A stretch of 64,000 nucleotides of DNA from Vibrio tapetis subsp. tapetis (GCF_900233005.1 NZ_LT960612.1:434001-498000), one strand, 5' to 3'. Shown: positions 35,520 through 45,050, counted from the stretch's first letter. Made by a program: numbers and translations. The notes: generated by a model not told the origin, from the letters alone.

Positions 35520-36782
35520 ATGCCGAGCCTTCGTAAAAGAATTTATACCTTTTTAGCACTATCTCTTGTGACCATTTTAATCTTTCTCTGTGTATTAGGG
35601 TACGTGATTCAAAAGGCCAGTATTCATACCGATACCAAAAATATGATGGTCTATTATGGATTATTCATTGAAGAAAACGCCCTAGAACAAGATTTAGCTA
35701 GCCTTCAACGAGGAGGGTTAATAGCGGCTTACCACGATGTTAATCAGCTTCCATCTTATATCCGAGAAGCCTTCCCATGGCAAAGCATGAGCTCTGAGTC
35801 TTTATACGAAAAAGAGTTAACGAATTTAGATAATGAAAATGTGTATGCCTACGCCCTAAAGTATCGCCTAAAAGATCAACGAGGCGATGTATTCATTACC
35901 TCCGAGTATCTTGAAACGTTAGAAAACCAGATGCAATATGAGCAATCGATTTGGTATGAGAATACACTCAAATTACTCGTGGCAGGTTCACTGCTGATCA
36001 CCAGTATTATTCTGATTTTCCTATTGTTTTATTACATCCTAATAAAACCTATACGTTCACTATCTTTATGGCTCTCAGATCCGACGCAACCAATCCCCCA
36101 TAACAGAATCAAATATCAAGAGCTGCTTGCTATCGTTCAAAGCTACGAAAATAATTTAGAAAAGCAGAAAGAAATAATAGAGAAAGAGGAGCTATTTCTT
36201 AGCACGATGAGCCATGAGTTGAGAACACCAATTGCCATAATTTCTTCAAGTGTCGAGCTATTAGATAGATTAGGTGTTGAAGAAAAAGTGTCTAGAATTA
36301 ACAACCGAATATCCTACGCCATTTCCAATATGAATTATCTAGCAAAAACGTTGTTGTGGCTTTCCCGAAAAAACAATCAGCCACTCAGTACCGAGAGAGT
36401 GGATTTGTCCGAGCTTATTTATCAAGTAATTAAGGATAATGAGTATCTGCTTGAGGGAAGAAACACTGAGCTCTCAATCGCATGTAGCATTGAGCCAGAA
36501 TACGAAATACAGGACAACTATGGTGCTGTGCACCTAGCTATCGTCAACCTCATCCGGAATGCGCTTCAGTACAGTGCTGACGGGCAAATTTTGGTTGTTC
36601 TTGACGGTGGTGTTATGACTGTCGAAAACCCGTATGAAAAGGATTTTGAGCAAGCTAACGATATAGAGTCATATGGCTATGGCTTGTATCTGGTCGAAAA
36701 AATATGCGTTGCTCGAGGGTATCGTTTTTCCATTGACTATCAACCTGAAAGTGTCGTCGCTACCTTACGCTTAAAATGCTGA
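35520..36782 (+). CDS. Sensor histidine kinase
   Basis: The 420-residue kinase has a first helix at residues 10-30, a periplasmic sensor of about 120 residues, and a second helix near 155-180 (LLVAGSLLITSIILIFLLFY). Its HisKA box is FLSTMSHELRTPIAIISSSV, and an HATPase domain with NLIRNALQYSADG and GYGLYLVEKIC follows. It starts 4 nt after the regulator stop, so the two are one operon. The periplasmic domain is of no recognised type. Confidence 0.88.
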   Translation: MPSLRKRIYTFLALSLVTILIFLCVLGYVIQKASIHTDTKNMMVYYGLFIEENALEQDLASLQRGGLIAAYHDVNQLPSYIREAFPWQSMSSESLYEKELTNLDNENVYAYALKYRLKDQRGDVFITSEYLETLENQMQYEQSIWYENTLKLLVAGSLLITSIILIFLLFYYILIKPIRSLSLWLSDPTQPIPHNRIKYQELLAIVQSYENNLEKQKEIIEKEELFLSTMSHELRTPIAIISSSVELLDRLGVEEKVSRINNRISYAISNMNYLAKTLLWLSRKNNQPLSTERVDLSELIYQVIKDNEYLLEGRNTELSIACSIEPEYEIQDNYGAVHLAIVNLIRNALQYSADGQILVVLDGGVMTVENPYEKDFEQANDIESYGYGLYLVEKICVARGYRFSIDYQPESVVATLRLKC

Positions 36783-36868
36783 TAACCGATTGGTAACCGC
36801 TCCTCGTTTATACTTATTTGTGTCGAAAATCTAAGTTCACATTTAAGTGATTCAAGCAGCAGGCATCT

Positions 36869-38284
36869 ATGAAGATTATCCAACTATCAACAATGATTGC
36901 ATTAACCACGACGCTATTCACAAGTAACGTATTTGCAGACGAACCCCAATATGAGTACGTCGTTATTGGCGCTGGCTCTGCTGGTCTATCAGCCGCTTAC
37001 AAATTACATAGTTTGGATAAAGAGTTTATTGTTCTAGAGAGAAACACACGCCCTGGGGGCATTGCAGAGAATGGAGTCCGAGGAAGTTTTCATTACGCCA
37101 AAAGAACAGAGTACCTTGGAAAGCCTGAAGGCTATTTAGCAGACGTTATTCACGAGCTAAAGATCCCGATGGTTGAGATACCCACACCTATGGATGCCAG
37201 TTTATTTCAAGGAGAGATGTATATCGGTGGCCAAGAGTTGGCCCGCTTAACCATTGAACAAGCCGGAGAGCAAGAATTTCAGAAGTTTATCGAACTGTTG
37301 AATACTGCTAAAGATCTGAAATTTAGGGAGTTACGTAAACTCGACAATATTACGGCTAAACAATGGCTTGATGACAATCAAATCCCTCTCTTTATACAGC
37401 AACGATACAACGTTATGTCTCGAGGATTGTTTGGTGCCAATTTAACGGATATATCCGCTTTAAGCTTCATTCCCGAAGCAATCTTTGATTATGTCGACGT
37501 CGAAGAGGTGTCAGATTTAATGGAGCCAGACACAAACGGCCACTCAGAATCTTGGACAACGCAAACTGGCATCGCCACCATCGCAACAAGCATTGCTAAA
37601 AACCTTGATGAACATATTCGTTACCAGTCTAGTGTTAAGCACATAACCAAGATAAAGGCCGGTTATCAGATAGAATTTAATGTCGACGGTAAAGTACATA
37701 CGCTAACTACTGAGAAAGTCATTGTCGCAACACCCGCTCCGGTTGCTACTTATATTGCGAGTGATGTTCTGACGGCCGAGCAGATTCGCATACTGGAGCA
37801 AGTTAACTATGCACAGTATGCCACTGTAGCTCTTTTTTCTGAGACTCCCATATTCAACAAAGCCTTTGACCTCGCCATTTTAGATGGGAAAGTGATCACC
37901 GACCTTTATGATGCCACATGGGTAGAAAGACATCACAACCCCGCGCTTAGCGATGTCAAAGAATATATCGCCAGTGTGTATTTAGCGCCTCAAGGTGTCG
38001 CTGATAAATCACTTTTGAAAAACAGTGACGCCGAGATAATGGACATTATCTTCACAGAGCTAAACGCCGCAGTTCCGGATATCAAAGACAAGGTCAGCGG
38101 GTATGATATTAAACGATTTTACCACGCATACCCAGTTTTCAACAAAGGCTACTTCACCCGTTTACATCAATTAAAATCAAGTTTCTCTGGTGTTTATTTA
38201 GCGGGAGATTACATGTCTTACCCAACATTTGATGCCGCATTTGAATCTGGTTTTGAAGCTGTAATACAAGCTGAAGGCGAGTAA
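36869..38284 (+). CDS. Exported FAD-dependent amine oxidase-like flavoprotein
   Basis: A signal peptide (MKIIQLSTMIALTTTLFTSN, cleaved near VFA-DE) is followed by an FAD-binding Rossmann motif (YVVIGAGSAGLSAAYKL), the ERNTRPGG second strand and a C-terminal FAD motif (GVYLAGDYMSYPTFDAAFES). The arrangement is that of flavin amine oxidases and phytoene/protoporphyrinogen-oxidase relatives. The signal is Sec-like with no twin arginine, which is unusual because flavoproteins that fold in the cytoplasm normally use Tat; flavin would have to be loaded in the periplasm. It begins 86 bp after the two-component pair on the same strand and is a plausible target of it. Confidence 0.8.
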   Translation: MKIIQLSTMIALTTTLFTSNVFADEPQYEYVVIGAGSAGLSAAYKLHSLDKEFIVLERNTRPGGIAENGVRGSFHYAKRTEYLGKPEGYLADVIHELKIPMVEIPTPMDASLFQGEMYIGGQELARLTIEQAGEQEFQKFIELLNTAKDLKFRELRKLDNITAKQWLDDNQIPLFIQQRYNVMSRGLFGANLTDISALSFIPEAIFDYVDVEEVSDLMEPDTNGHSESWTTQTGIATIATSIAKNLDEHIRYQSSVKHITKIKAGYQIEFNVDGKVHTLTTEKVIVATPAPVATYIASDVLTAEQIRILEQVNYAQYATVALFSETPIFNKAFDLAILDGKVITDLYDATWVERHHNPALSDVKEYIASVYLAPQGVADKSLLKNSDAEIMDIIFTELNAAVPDIKDKVSGYDIKRFYHAYPVFNKGYFTRLHQLKSSFSGVYLAGDYMSYPTFDAAFESGFEAVIQAEGE

Positions 38285-38353
38285 TCACTCTTCATACTAT
38301 CTATGTAGTGTGCTGTACTAGCGCACTATAAAATAAGACGCACGGGAGAGTGT

Positions 38354-39016
38354 ATGTCTGCGAAAACAAATCGATTTGTACCTTATGAAGAAAAACACTT
38401 CTTTGGCTGTGTAGACCTTGTCATGTCAACTTGGAACTTCCACTCAAGCTTTATGGACGTTCCTTGCAACAGAATTATCTACGAGTATTACTTAAAAACC
38501 TGCCTCAACTGGAATCATCATTTGGACGTCATTGTTGATGAACACGAACAAGTGATCGGTATTCTATTTGGGAGCAAAGAAGATACTTCGTTTATCGAAG
38601 AGCTCAAATTTTCCAGAAAAGACAGGCTCAATAACAAATGGAAAAATAAGAAGATTCAGAGTGGACACTTCGGTAATAAAGAAGTGGCGAACAGAGAGCT
38701 AGCACGATTCGCGATGAACGATGTTCTAGGGGAAAAAGATGCAAGCCTCTTTGATGGTGAGGTTAACCTGTTTATTGTGAGCCAAGCTTATCAGGGGCAA
38801 GGGTTAGGTAAACAGTTAATGGATCGCTACCTAAATTTTTGTCGAAGCAACAAGTTAAAAATCGTGTTCCTATGGACTGATGAAGATTGTAATCATGCTT
38901 TTTATTCTCGTTATGGGTTCTCGCTGCACAAGCGTTTTAATACCTTTACTAGCTATAGAGTAAAAAGCCTGACTGAAAACGGGATGGTTCTTTCCCTCCC
39001 AGTCCGTGGATTGTAA
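38354..39016 (+). CDS. GNAT family N-acetyltransferase
   Basis: The 220-residue protein has a GNAT core with the acetyl-CoA loop SQAYQGQGLGKQLMDRYLNF and a C-terminal FYSRYGFSLHKRFNTF strand. A charged insertion at residues 75-125 separates the first strands. The ATG is preceded by gggagag. It follows the FAD oxidase by 69 bp; an imperfect hairpin lies in that gap (38307-38329), so it may be a separate unit. Substrate unknown. Confidence 0.8.
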   Translation: MSAKTNRFVPYEEKHFFGCVDLVMSTWNFHSSFMDVPCNRIIYEYYLKTCLNWNHHLDVIVDEHEQVIGILFGSKEDTSFIEELKFSRKDRLNNKWKNKKIQSGHFGNKEVANRELARFAMNDVLGEKDASLFDGEVNLFIVSQAYQGQGLGKQLMDRYLNFCRSNKLKIVFLWTDEDCNHAFYSRYGFSLHKRFNTFTSYRVKSLTENGMVLSLPVRGL

Positions 39017-39323
39017 CTTCTTCTGAAATAAGTGCTCTGAAATAGAAATACTGGGCAGTTAATTAAGTGATTTTCCATACTTGTAATTATTCATATATTG
39101 CTAATTTAGAAAAATCACAGGCAAACTTTTGTCCACCTCCGAGTCAGCGCAAGCACACCGACTCATCTTTCCCACCTTCCAAACCCTTGATTGAGCTTTC
39201 ACAGAAACCGATTAAGTTCGAGTTTTTATAATGTCCGATATCGAGAACCAAACGCTCAAGGCCACCGAGCTGCTTATCAATCCCACTTCTTGAATCGAAG
39301 GCTTTGAATACAACGCCTTCGAT
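39017..39323. other. Gene-poor stretch with a truncated ORF start and a 13-bp hairpin
   Basis: An ATG at 39231 opens MSDIENQTLKATELLINPTS and stops at 39293, which looks like the 5' end of a lost gene. Its stop codon lies inside a perfect 13-bp inverted repeat, TTGAATCGAAGGC (39290-39302) and GCCTTCGATTCAA (39315-39327). Neither strand has a T-run. The hairpin sits at the join with a broken transporter gene and may be a recombination scar. Confidence 0.4.
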
Positions 39324-39698
39324 TCAAACAAGTAAGAAATAGCGGGGATGACTGACAGTCATACAGACCGTCAGCACAGGCTTAGTAACCTCCATACCCT
39401 TCTGAAGTAAAAAGAATGGAAGTACGAAACCAAACACAGAAAGCACGAACACCTCTATTACCCCTACTTCCCCACCAATACTCGCACCCGTAGAAAAGGC
39501 CACCTCAGTCGCGACAACACCTGATAATAGAAAACGAAACGCCAAGATCTCATCAATAGATAAATCACCCATAAACTTAGCATTCGACTTAAGAGAAATC
39601 AGTGCTGATCCAATTCCGGCTAACGCCGCGAGAACTAAGCCCAGCAACAATGTGGCATCCATAGCGTTCGCCTTTACTGCAAACAAAAGAGTTAGCAA
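39324..39698 (-). pseudogene. EamA/DMT-family transporter fragment
   Basis: The fragment reads LLGLVLAALAGIGSALISLK, DEILAFRFLLSGVV and GFVLPFFLLQKGMEV with a final TVSHPRYFLLV, the layout of the second EamA half of a drug/metabolite transporter. Whole proteins have ten helices and about 300 residues; here only four helices in 124 residues remain. Both ends are cut. Confidence 0.6.
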
Positions 39699-39709
39699 AG
39701 CAATGGTGA

Positions 39710-40051
39710 AAGCCTGCGCCTAATAGAAACTTACCCGACAAAGTAACGGGCTTAGTTGCCTTTCTTGAGGAATTTGTCGAGGAGTACTCCGGCTACACTT
39801 ACGACGTAAAGCATATATACGTCGATTGCGATTACGTGATCTTCCATTCTCATGCCACGTTAGATAAAGAAGGCAGAGGAAACGATCAAAAAGGGATGAA
39901 TTTTATCGACACCTGCCGAATCGAAGAAGGTAGGATTATTGAGCATTGGGACTCAATCCAAGCTCTTGATCTCTCCATGAGGCTTTATTCTCTTTTTCAG
40001 CGGCGGCGATATCGAAAATTCAAATTAACCCTTTACCTAAGGTTAACTTGA
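39710..40051 (+). pseudogene. SnoaL/NTF2-like fragment lacking its start
   Basis: The frame is open from 39710 and reads DKVTGLVAFLEEFVEEYSGY, YVDCDYVIFHSHATLDKEGR and CRIEEGRIIEHWDSIQA, typical of the last three-quarters of a SnoaL-like polyketide-cyclase or ester-cyclase-type protein. There is no start codon or first helix. Its 5' end abuts the transporter fragment on the other strand. The C-terminus is extended by a basic tail (RRRYRKFKL), so the 3' end may be altered too. Confidence 0.6.
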
Positions 40052-40100
40052 GGTTTTATCATGTCCATGTTGATTAAAAATACACGTAAGGGAGAAACGT

Positions 40101-40520
40101 ATGATCAAACTTGAACATGTAAATCTAGTCGTGAAAGACATTCCTGAGATGCTGAAATTCTATCAAGCGGCCTTTCCACATTGGTACGTCCGTGATGAGG
40201 GCAAGGGAGAATGGGCTGGTAAACCTCGTAACTGGCTGCATTTTGGTGATGAATATCAGTATCTTGCTTTGAGTGATCATGGCGAAGGTGAAAACAGGGA
40301 GTTAGCCGGGCATCAAGTGGGGCTTGCTCACTTTGCGTACGTAACCCATGACATTCAAGGCGTAACCGAGAGGCTAACCCAAGCCGGTTTTTCTATTGTG
40401 AACCCGGGAGCAACAGAGCCTTATCGCAAAAACGTCTACTTCGTTGACCCTTCAGGCTTTGAAGTAGAGTTTGTTGAATACCTCAGCGACGATCCTAAGC
40501 TGCGCAATAGCACAAACTAA
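40101..40520 (+). CDS. VOC family protein (glyoxalase-like)
   Basis: The 139-residue protein has two half-modules of the VOC fold: LEHVNLVVKDIPEMLKFYQA at the start and LAHFAYVTHDIQGVTERLTQ in the second half, closing with YFVDPSGFEVEFVEYL. His in EHVN and AHFA and the final Glu fit a metal site. An SD (aaggga) precedes the ATG by 7 nt. It converges on a DUF2860 gene fragment with a shared hairpin terminator. Its last 67 codons are duplicated at 52500-52699. The reaction is unknown. Confidence 0.85.
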   Translation: MIKLEHVNLVVKDIPEMLKFYQAAFPHWYVRDEGKGEWAGKPRNWLHFGDEYQYLALSDHGEGENRELAGHQVGLAHFAYVTHDIQGVTERLTQAGFSIVNPGATEPYRKNVYFVDPSGFEVEFVEYLSDDPKLRNSTN

Positions 40521-40572
40521 TTTGAACACAAGAATATGGCATAAACCTAAAGACAGCATGAATAAAAGAAGG

Positions 40573-40602
40573 ATACCCAAGAGACTTACGTCACTTGGGT
40601 AT
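40573..40602. terminator. Bidirectional terminator in repeat copy 1
   Basis: ATACCCAAG (40573-40581) pairs perfectly with CTTGGGTAT (40594-40602), between the convergent VOC and DUF2860 stop codons. The same hairpin is at 52752-52781 in copy 2. Confidence 0.6.
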
Positions 40603-40607
40603 TGGAT

Positions 40608-40777
40608 TTAAAAGTAGTAATTCACACCGGTTGAAATGTAGGTCGATTTCACATCATGGAAGTTGATGTCTGAATCTTCATTGCTGACACCACCAATAAC
40701 GCTCGCACTGACGTCTTCCCAGCCAAAGGGTTGTTCGTAAGTATACACACCAAATAAATTGGTAATAGTCGTATCTG
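40608..40777 (-). pseudogene. C-terminal fragment of a DUF2860 outer-membrane protein
   Basis: It reads DTTITNLFGVYTYEQPFGWE, DVSASVIGGVSNEDSDINFH and KSTYISTGVNYYF, equal to the last 55 residues of the intact protein at 52787-53815 apart from a few substitutions. Everything upstream is missing and the flanking sequence to 40929 is unrelated. The C-terminal Phe typical of outer-membrane barrels is kept. Confidence 0.85.
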
Positions 40778-40929
40778 GAAATGGCGGGACAGACACCTTA
40801 GGAATCTTACAAGTTGAAAAATCCCCCCAAACAGTCCATTTATGGCTTTTTTGGTGTTCATAGGATCCTTGCCTACGCAGCCTTTTGCCTCGAAAAATGT
40901 AATGCCACCATTTAAGTCTTAGATTGCAT

Positions 40930-42456
40930 TCAAAGATGCTTCAAATAACCTTTATTTTTTGAAAATTCCTTATCGTATAAGCGGTGTAAAGCCGTTTCTC
41001 GTTTATCAACTTTGGCTTCGGTTTTACTGTCAAAAACCATGATGACGTCATCTTTATTCGAGTATGTAGGCCATAGAGGTAAGCTACCACCATTCGGATT
41101 GCCTGTTTTAGCAAAATTAAACCAAGCGCTCGACATCAACTCAGCCAGCTCCCTATCCTCTTGGGTCCAAGGTCTATCGACGGCATCAAGATTGTTAAAA
41201 GCATAAACTAAATCTCCCATATGATAGGCGCCATGCAGTGCGCTAAACTCACCTGGAGGGGCTTTGCTAAATGAATAAAGATAGATAGGCTCGCTACCCG
41301 AATTTTTTTGCTGTTTTGCCCACTTTCGCGTCGCCCAGTGGATTGACTCGGTTTTTGCTGAAACAAAGTTGTCTCTAGCTTGTTCATCTGTCTTGGCTGG
41401 ATTGAGTTTCAGATATTCTTCTGCGTAATCACCAAATAAGCTTTTCGCCCAGAATTCAAGTGTGTCTAGTGTGATTACATCATGCGGTATGGTCGCCGCC
41501 TCCTCTGATGTGCCACCAATGAGCATAGGTACATCCATTTGCTGACCTTTTTCATACGCCTTAGATACGCTCTCCGGTAGTAGCCAACCATCTACAACGG
41601 GCCATGCTTTATAGGGTTTCGCCATCAATTCTTCAGGTGAGAACTTTCTAAGTTGATTAATTGAGCTCACACCTAAACTGTTAGCGTATCGAATACCGGC
41701 TGCTTCGTTGTTTTCAAGCGTTGCATGCCCTTTCATCGCAAAGACTGAGCCACTTTGTGCAATAATTTTGTGAAATAACCCCTTTGCCCTCGGTGATGCA
41801 GACAAAAGGTGCGCGCTAATGGCACCCGCTGACAGCCCAGAAATCGTGACGTTAGTTTTGTCACCACCAAACTGAGTGATATTACGCTGCACCCATTTTA
41901 ACGCTGAAATTTGATCAAGTAGGCCATAATTTCCGGATGTGTTATTAGGCGATTCCTTTGTTAATTCTGGGTGTGCCATAAATCCCAAGACACCAACACG
42001 GTAGTTTATGGTAACCACAACTGCACCTTTTCTTGCAAGTGCTGTCCCATCAATTGAGTCATCGCTGCCCGACCCCCAAACAAAGCCGCCGGGGTAAAAC
42101 CACACCAATACGGGTACTCGTTCATTAGTTCTGACTTCGGGCGCCCATACGTTGAGATATAAACAATCCTCATCATAAGCATGAGGTTTAGGCAAAAATT
42201 CTTTTTGATAGAAAGACCCTTTTTCAGGCAACGTTTGGATACTTGATGCGCCATATTCTTTGGCTCTGCGTACCCCTTGCCACTTTTCAATAGGTTCAGG
42301 TGCAGCCCAACGTAAATTACCGACAGGCGGTGCAGCAAAAGGAATGCCCTTAAAAACGGAGATCTTGGTATTGCGGTTAACGCTTCCCAATAACAGGCCA
42401 CTATCAATTTCAATTTTTTTGTCGTGTACGTCAGAAAAAGCTAAATTTTGATACAT
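40930..42456 (-). CDS. Type-B carboxylesterase, probable cytoplasmic siderophore esterase
   Basis: This 508-residue alpha/beta hydrolase has the type-B signature: KGIPFAAPPVGNLRW near the start, EDCLYLNVW, an oxyanion loop YPGGFVWG, the nucleophile elbow TISGLSAGAIS (Ser209) and the histidine in LHGAYHMGDLVY. There is no signal peptide or lipobox, so it should act in the cytoplasm. It begins 153 bp after the TonB-dependent receptor on the same strand and probably shares its iron-regulated promoter. In this context it could cleave ester bonds of an imported siderophore, a job done by Fes in E. coli through an unrelated family sequence. The role is inferred from position only; detoxification or nutrient hydrolysis is possible. 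Confidence 0.83.
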   Translation of the reverse strand: MYQNLAFSDVHDKKIEIDSGLLLGSVNRNTKISVFKGIPFAAPPVGNLRWAAPEPIEKWQGVRRAKEYGASSIQTLPEKGSFYQKEFLPKPHAYDEDCLYLNVWAPEVRTNERVPVLVWFYPGGFVWGSGSDDSIDGTALARKGAVVVTINYRVGVLGFMAHPELTKESPNNTSGNYGLLDQISALKWVQRNITQFGGDKTNVTISGLSAGAISAHLLSASPRAKGLFHKIIAQSGSVFAMKGHATLENNEAAGIRYANSLGVSSINQLRKFSPEELMAKPYKAWPVVDGWLLPESVSKAYEKGQQMDVPMLIGGTSEEAATIPHDVITLDTLEFWAKSLFGDYAEEYLKLNPAKTDEQARDNFVSAKTESIHWATRKWAKQQKNSGSEPIYLYSFSKAPPGEFSALHGAYHMGDLVYAFNNLDAVDRPWTQEDRELAELMSSAWFNFAKTGNPNGGSLPLWPTYSNKDDVIMVFDSKTEAKVDKRETALHRLYDKEFSKNKGYLKHL

Positions 42457-42609
42457 AAAAGAGCACTCTAAAGTAGCGTAAGAATTGATTTATTTTTAAC
42501 ACCAGAGGTGCGTGGGTTAGGAAGCGACTCAACTCATAAATTGAAAGTACACTAGGGGATCTGAATTCAAAAAGAGGCCAGCATCATCAATGCTGGTCTG
42601 CGTTTAGGT

Positions 42610-44658
42610 TTAGAAGTCAAGCTGTACCAATAAACCCACTGTACGCGACTTTTGTAGAAGCGGAGAGTCTGTATATACCTGTCCTCGGGCTTCGTAGAGG
42701 ATGACGTCGTTCGAATCGAACAGGTTGTTCGCAAATAGCTTGGCATGACCATAGTCGAACACATAGGCAATCGAAGCATTGACCGTTGTATAGCCAGAGA
42801 TCTTTCCAACTTCGTCATTGTCTGTCGTTGAGTAGTAATCACCAACGTACTGAACATTACCATTAAGCTCAAAATCACCTAGCCAGTAGTTCAATCCAGC
42901 GGCTCCTGTCACCCCTGGCGCACGTGCAAATTCTTTGCCCTCATAGACGCTCTTGGCTCTATCACTAATTTTAGTTTTCAATAGGCCCATGTTTGCAAAG
43001 ACACTCAAGTCTTGTGTTGCATACCAATCCATTGTGGCTTCGGCACCATAAGACTTTGCCTCATCCAAGTTCGAGATCTCTGCGCCGGTTAATTGTTGTA
43101 AATTGTCGTAATCGTTATAGAACACATTGGTTGTCAATTGAAGGCTTTGATCCATTAAGCGGTGACGCGTAAAGAATTCATAGTTCCAAACAGATTCCTC
43201 ATCAAACGTGTACGTTTTTCGTGCAATGAAATCAACCCCGGCGCCACCGGACCCAAACCCTTTTGAGGCACTCACACCAAAGGTGTTATTTTCATCTGAG
43301 TTCCACGCTAAGGCGAGCTTAGGTAAGAAGTCGTTATAGGTCTTATCAAGCTTCAGAGCAAACGGACCATCCCCCCCTTGCCTAAAACGTTTCTCACTTT
43401 CATAACGGCCGACTGCCGTGAGTACCAGGCTTGGGGTTAGGTTATAAATGGCTTGTAAGTAAGCCGATTGGGTCTTGGTTTGATCCTCGTATGAACCCAT
43501 GCCATCAATAAAGTCATCTTGGTTGTTACTGAAGTATCTTGCCCCAACTAAAAGATCCAGTTGCTCAGAATCAGAAACATATCTAAGCGTTGGCTCAATA
43601 TGGTATTCCTTACCTTTAATTTCTGCAGTGAATCTATCACCAGTTGGAACAATACGTTTAATTTCAAAGTCGGTATAATTGGTGTTAAATGCTAGCTCAA
43701 CGTTAGATGTGAGACCATAAGTTACGTCCCAAACGTAGCTATTCGAATTGCCTTCAGACACCGGACGCTTCGAAGGGAATGGGGCAAACGGCGAGTCATC
43801 AGGCTCATACTCTCCCTGCGGAGCACGATGGTCATTACGAGAAATGCTCAGTGTTGAAGACAGTTCTGGGATTTTACTTGGCTCGACCAGTAACTTAGCT
43901 CGAATGATATTTGACTCAATTTCTTTGGAATTTCCTGCAGGTGCATAGCTAACCAGTGCTACGGCACTTTCTTGATACTGCCTATCAGCACTGATACGAA
44001 AGGCGACCTGATCATCCACAAGAACATCGTTATATACGATGGCGGTCTGCTGGAAACTATTATTTCCCAAACCGCCTTTAACTGAAAATTGACGCTCAAA
44101 AACGGGCGCGTTAGATTTCAATACGACCGTTCCGGCAATGGAGTTTCGACCTTGGATATAGCTTTGCGGGCCAAGATAAACCTCTGCCTGCTGTACATCC
44201 CACATTGAGTTTTGCCCATAGGCGAGTTCATTGTAGGTCAGTGCTCGTCCATCTAAAGAGACATTTAGCCTAGGCTTTGAACCGGAAATGAAAGCAGCGG
44301 CACCCACGCCAGGGCCAGAACCATCAACCCCTCGTACTGTCGCAATCTGGTTGCCATAGCCAGTATCAACAATGTTTGGGCTCATTCTCAGTAAGTCCTG
44401 AGTCGTATTAATGCCCTTCTCCTGCATTGAGTCTTGGTCATAAACGACAACACTTGCGCTGGTTTCTTGGAGTGAACGTTCAGATTTGTCACCGTATACC
44501 ACCATAGAAGGAACGACACCTTCTTTGGTCTCTTCAGCGGCAACGGCAAGCCCCGCCTGCATACCAAAACATGCAACGGCAATTGATGCTGCGAGGGTAC
44601 TGATAGGGTGTCTGTTCGGTTGGCTGTTTGCTAAGCGCCCCATGCGCAATAATTCCAT
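42610..44658 (-). CDS. TonB-dependent siderophore receptor
   Basis: The 682-residue protein has an extended signal peptide (ending near GLAVAAEE), a TonB-box-like segment (VPSMVVYGD), a plug domain (TSASVVVYDQDSMQEKGINT, LLRMSPNI, ATVRGVDGSG, VEVYLGPQSYIQGRNSIAGT) and a 22-strand-type barrel ending with a terminal Phe. It would bind a ferric siderophore at the cell surface and import it with TonB energy. Its own promoter region (44659-45050) carries a Fur-box-like sequence and the island's 21-bp element. The adjoining FepBDGC-like importer suggests a catechol siderophore. Confidence 0.88.
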   Translation of the reverse strand: MELLRMGRLANSQPNRHPISTLAASIAVACFGMQAGLAVAAEETKEGVVPSMVVYGDKSERSLQETSASVVVYDQDSMQEKGINTTQDLLRMSPNIVDTGYGNQIATVRGVDGSGPGVGAAAFISGSKPRLNVSLDGRALTYNELAYGQNSMWDVQQAEVYLGPQSYIQGRNSIAGTVVLKSNAPVFERQFSVKGGLGNNSFQQTAIVYNDVLVDDQVAFRISADRQYQESAVALVSYAPAGNSKEIESNIIRAKLLVEPSKIPELSSTLSISRNDHRAPQGEYEPDDSPFAPFPSKRPVSEGNSNSYVWDVTYGLTSNVELAFNTNYTDFEIKRIVPTGDRFTAEIKGKEYHIEPTLRYVSDSEQLDLLVGARYFSNNQDDFIDGMGSYEDQTKTQSAYLQAIYNLTPSLVLTAVGRYESEKRFRQGGDGPFALKLDKTYNDFLPKLALAWNSDENNTFGVSASKGFGSGGAGVDFIARKTYTFDEESVWNYEFFTRHRLMDQSLQLTTNVFYNDYDNLQQLTGAEISNLDEAKSYGAEATMDWYATQDLSVFANMGLLKTKISDRAKSVYEGKEFARAPGVTGAAGLNYWLGDFELNGNVQYVGDYYSTTDNDEVGKISGYTTVNASIAYVFDYGHAKLFANNLFDSNDVILYEARGQVYTDSPLLQKSRTVGLLVQLDF

Positions 44659-44905
44659 TTGGTCATTCTCCTAGAGTTTGCCGATCGCCGTATTGCAAGC
44701 CCTTGTCGCTTGCATTACCTCGATTGTCAGTTCGTGGTGGATACGGCTTCGCACTGCTTTGTTAAGTTTCGACACGTATGCCACGTGGCAATAGTAATAA
44801 GGTCATGCTCTATATAAGTACATTTAGCCCAGATATTGGCTTACTTTTAGTAGCGCATGTCCTTGACTCGTATGGCCTAGTTATCGCGTCATATGCATTA
44901 TGCCT

Positions 44906-44922
44906 TTGATAACCATTCTCAT
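44906..44922. promoter_or_regulatory. Fur-box-like palindrome upstream of the receptor gene
   Basis: TTGATAACCATTCTCAT matches the perfect 17-bp palindrome at 51409-51425 at 14 of 17 positions and resembles the Fur consensus. It lies about 250 bp before the receptor ATG, so the transcript would have a long leader or a nearer promoter may exist. Confidence 0.6.
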
Positions 44923-44957
44923 TTACTGCACGTATATTACTAAGGGTTATCAGTACA

Positions 44958-44978
44958 TACTTCTGAATTTGTGCTTTT
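44958..44978. promoter_or_regulatory. Shared 21-bp element, copy 1 (AraC activator site candidate)
   Basis: TACTTCTGAATTTGTGCTTT plus one more T is identical to 51462-51482. It begins 52 bp from the Fur-like site, on the side away from the receptor gene. In both copies the order from the minus-strand gene is gene, Fur box, element, as expected for an activator binding upstream of a promoter. Confidence 0.65.
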
Positions 44979-45050
44979 CGATCGGGCTAGTTATTCGGGT
45001 GTCGGAGATTGCAGCAATCGCGAGATAAGCGAAACCTGTTATCGAGTCAA

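Larger units (their letters stand above)
40321..40777. repeat. Long direct repeat, copy 1 (left border of siderophore island)
   Basis: This stretch matches 52500-52956 in the same orientation. The first 360 bp (VOC 3' end, terminator, last codons of DUF2860) differ at only a few positions. The last 95 bp are more diverged, with roughly one change in seven bases. The two copies are 12,179 bp apart and bracket the whole siderophore locus. Confidence 0.9.

Noticed and set aside
39290..39327. Integron attC site
   Set aside because: The perfect 13-bp hairpin lacks the attC R and L boxes and the expected extrahelical bases, and no cassette array or integrase gene is present.
40906..40929. Island boundary set by an integrase or tRNA site
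   Set aside because: No integrase, transposase or tRNA gene was found at either border. The borders are defined by the long direct repeats instead.
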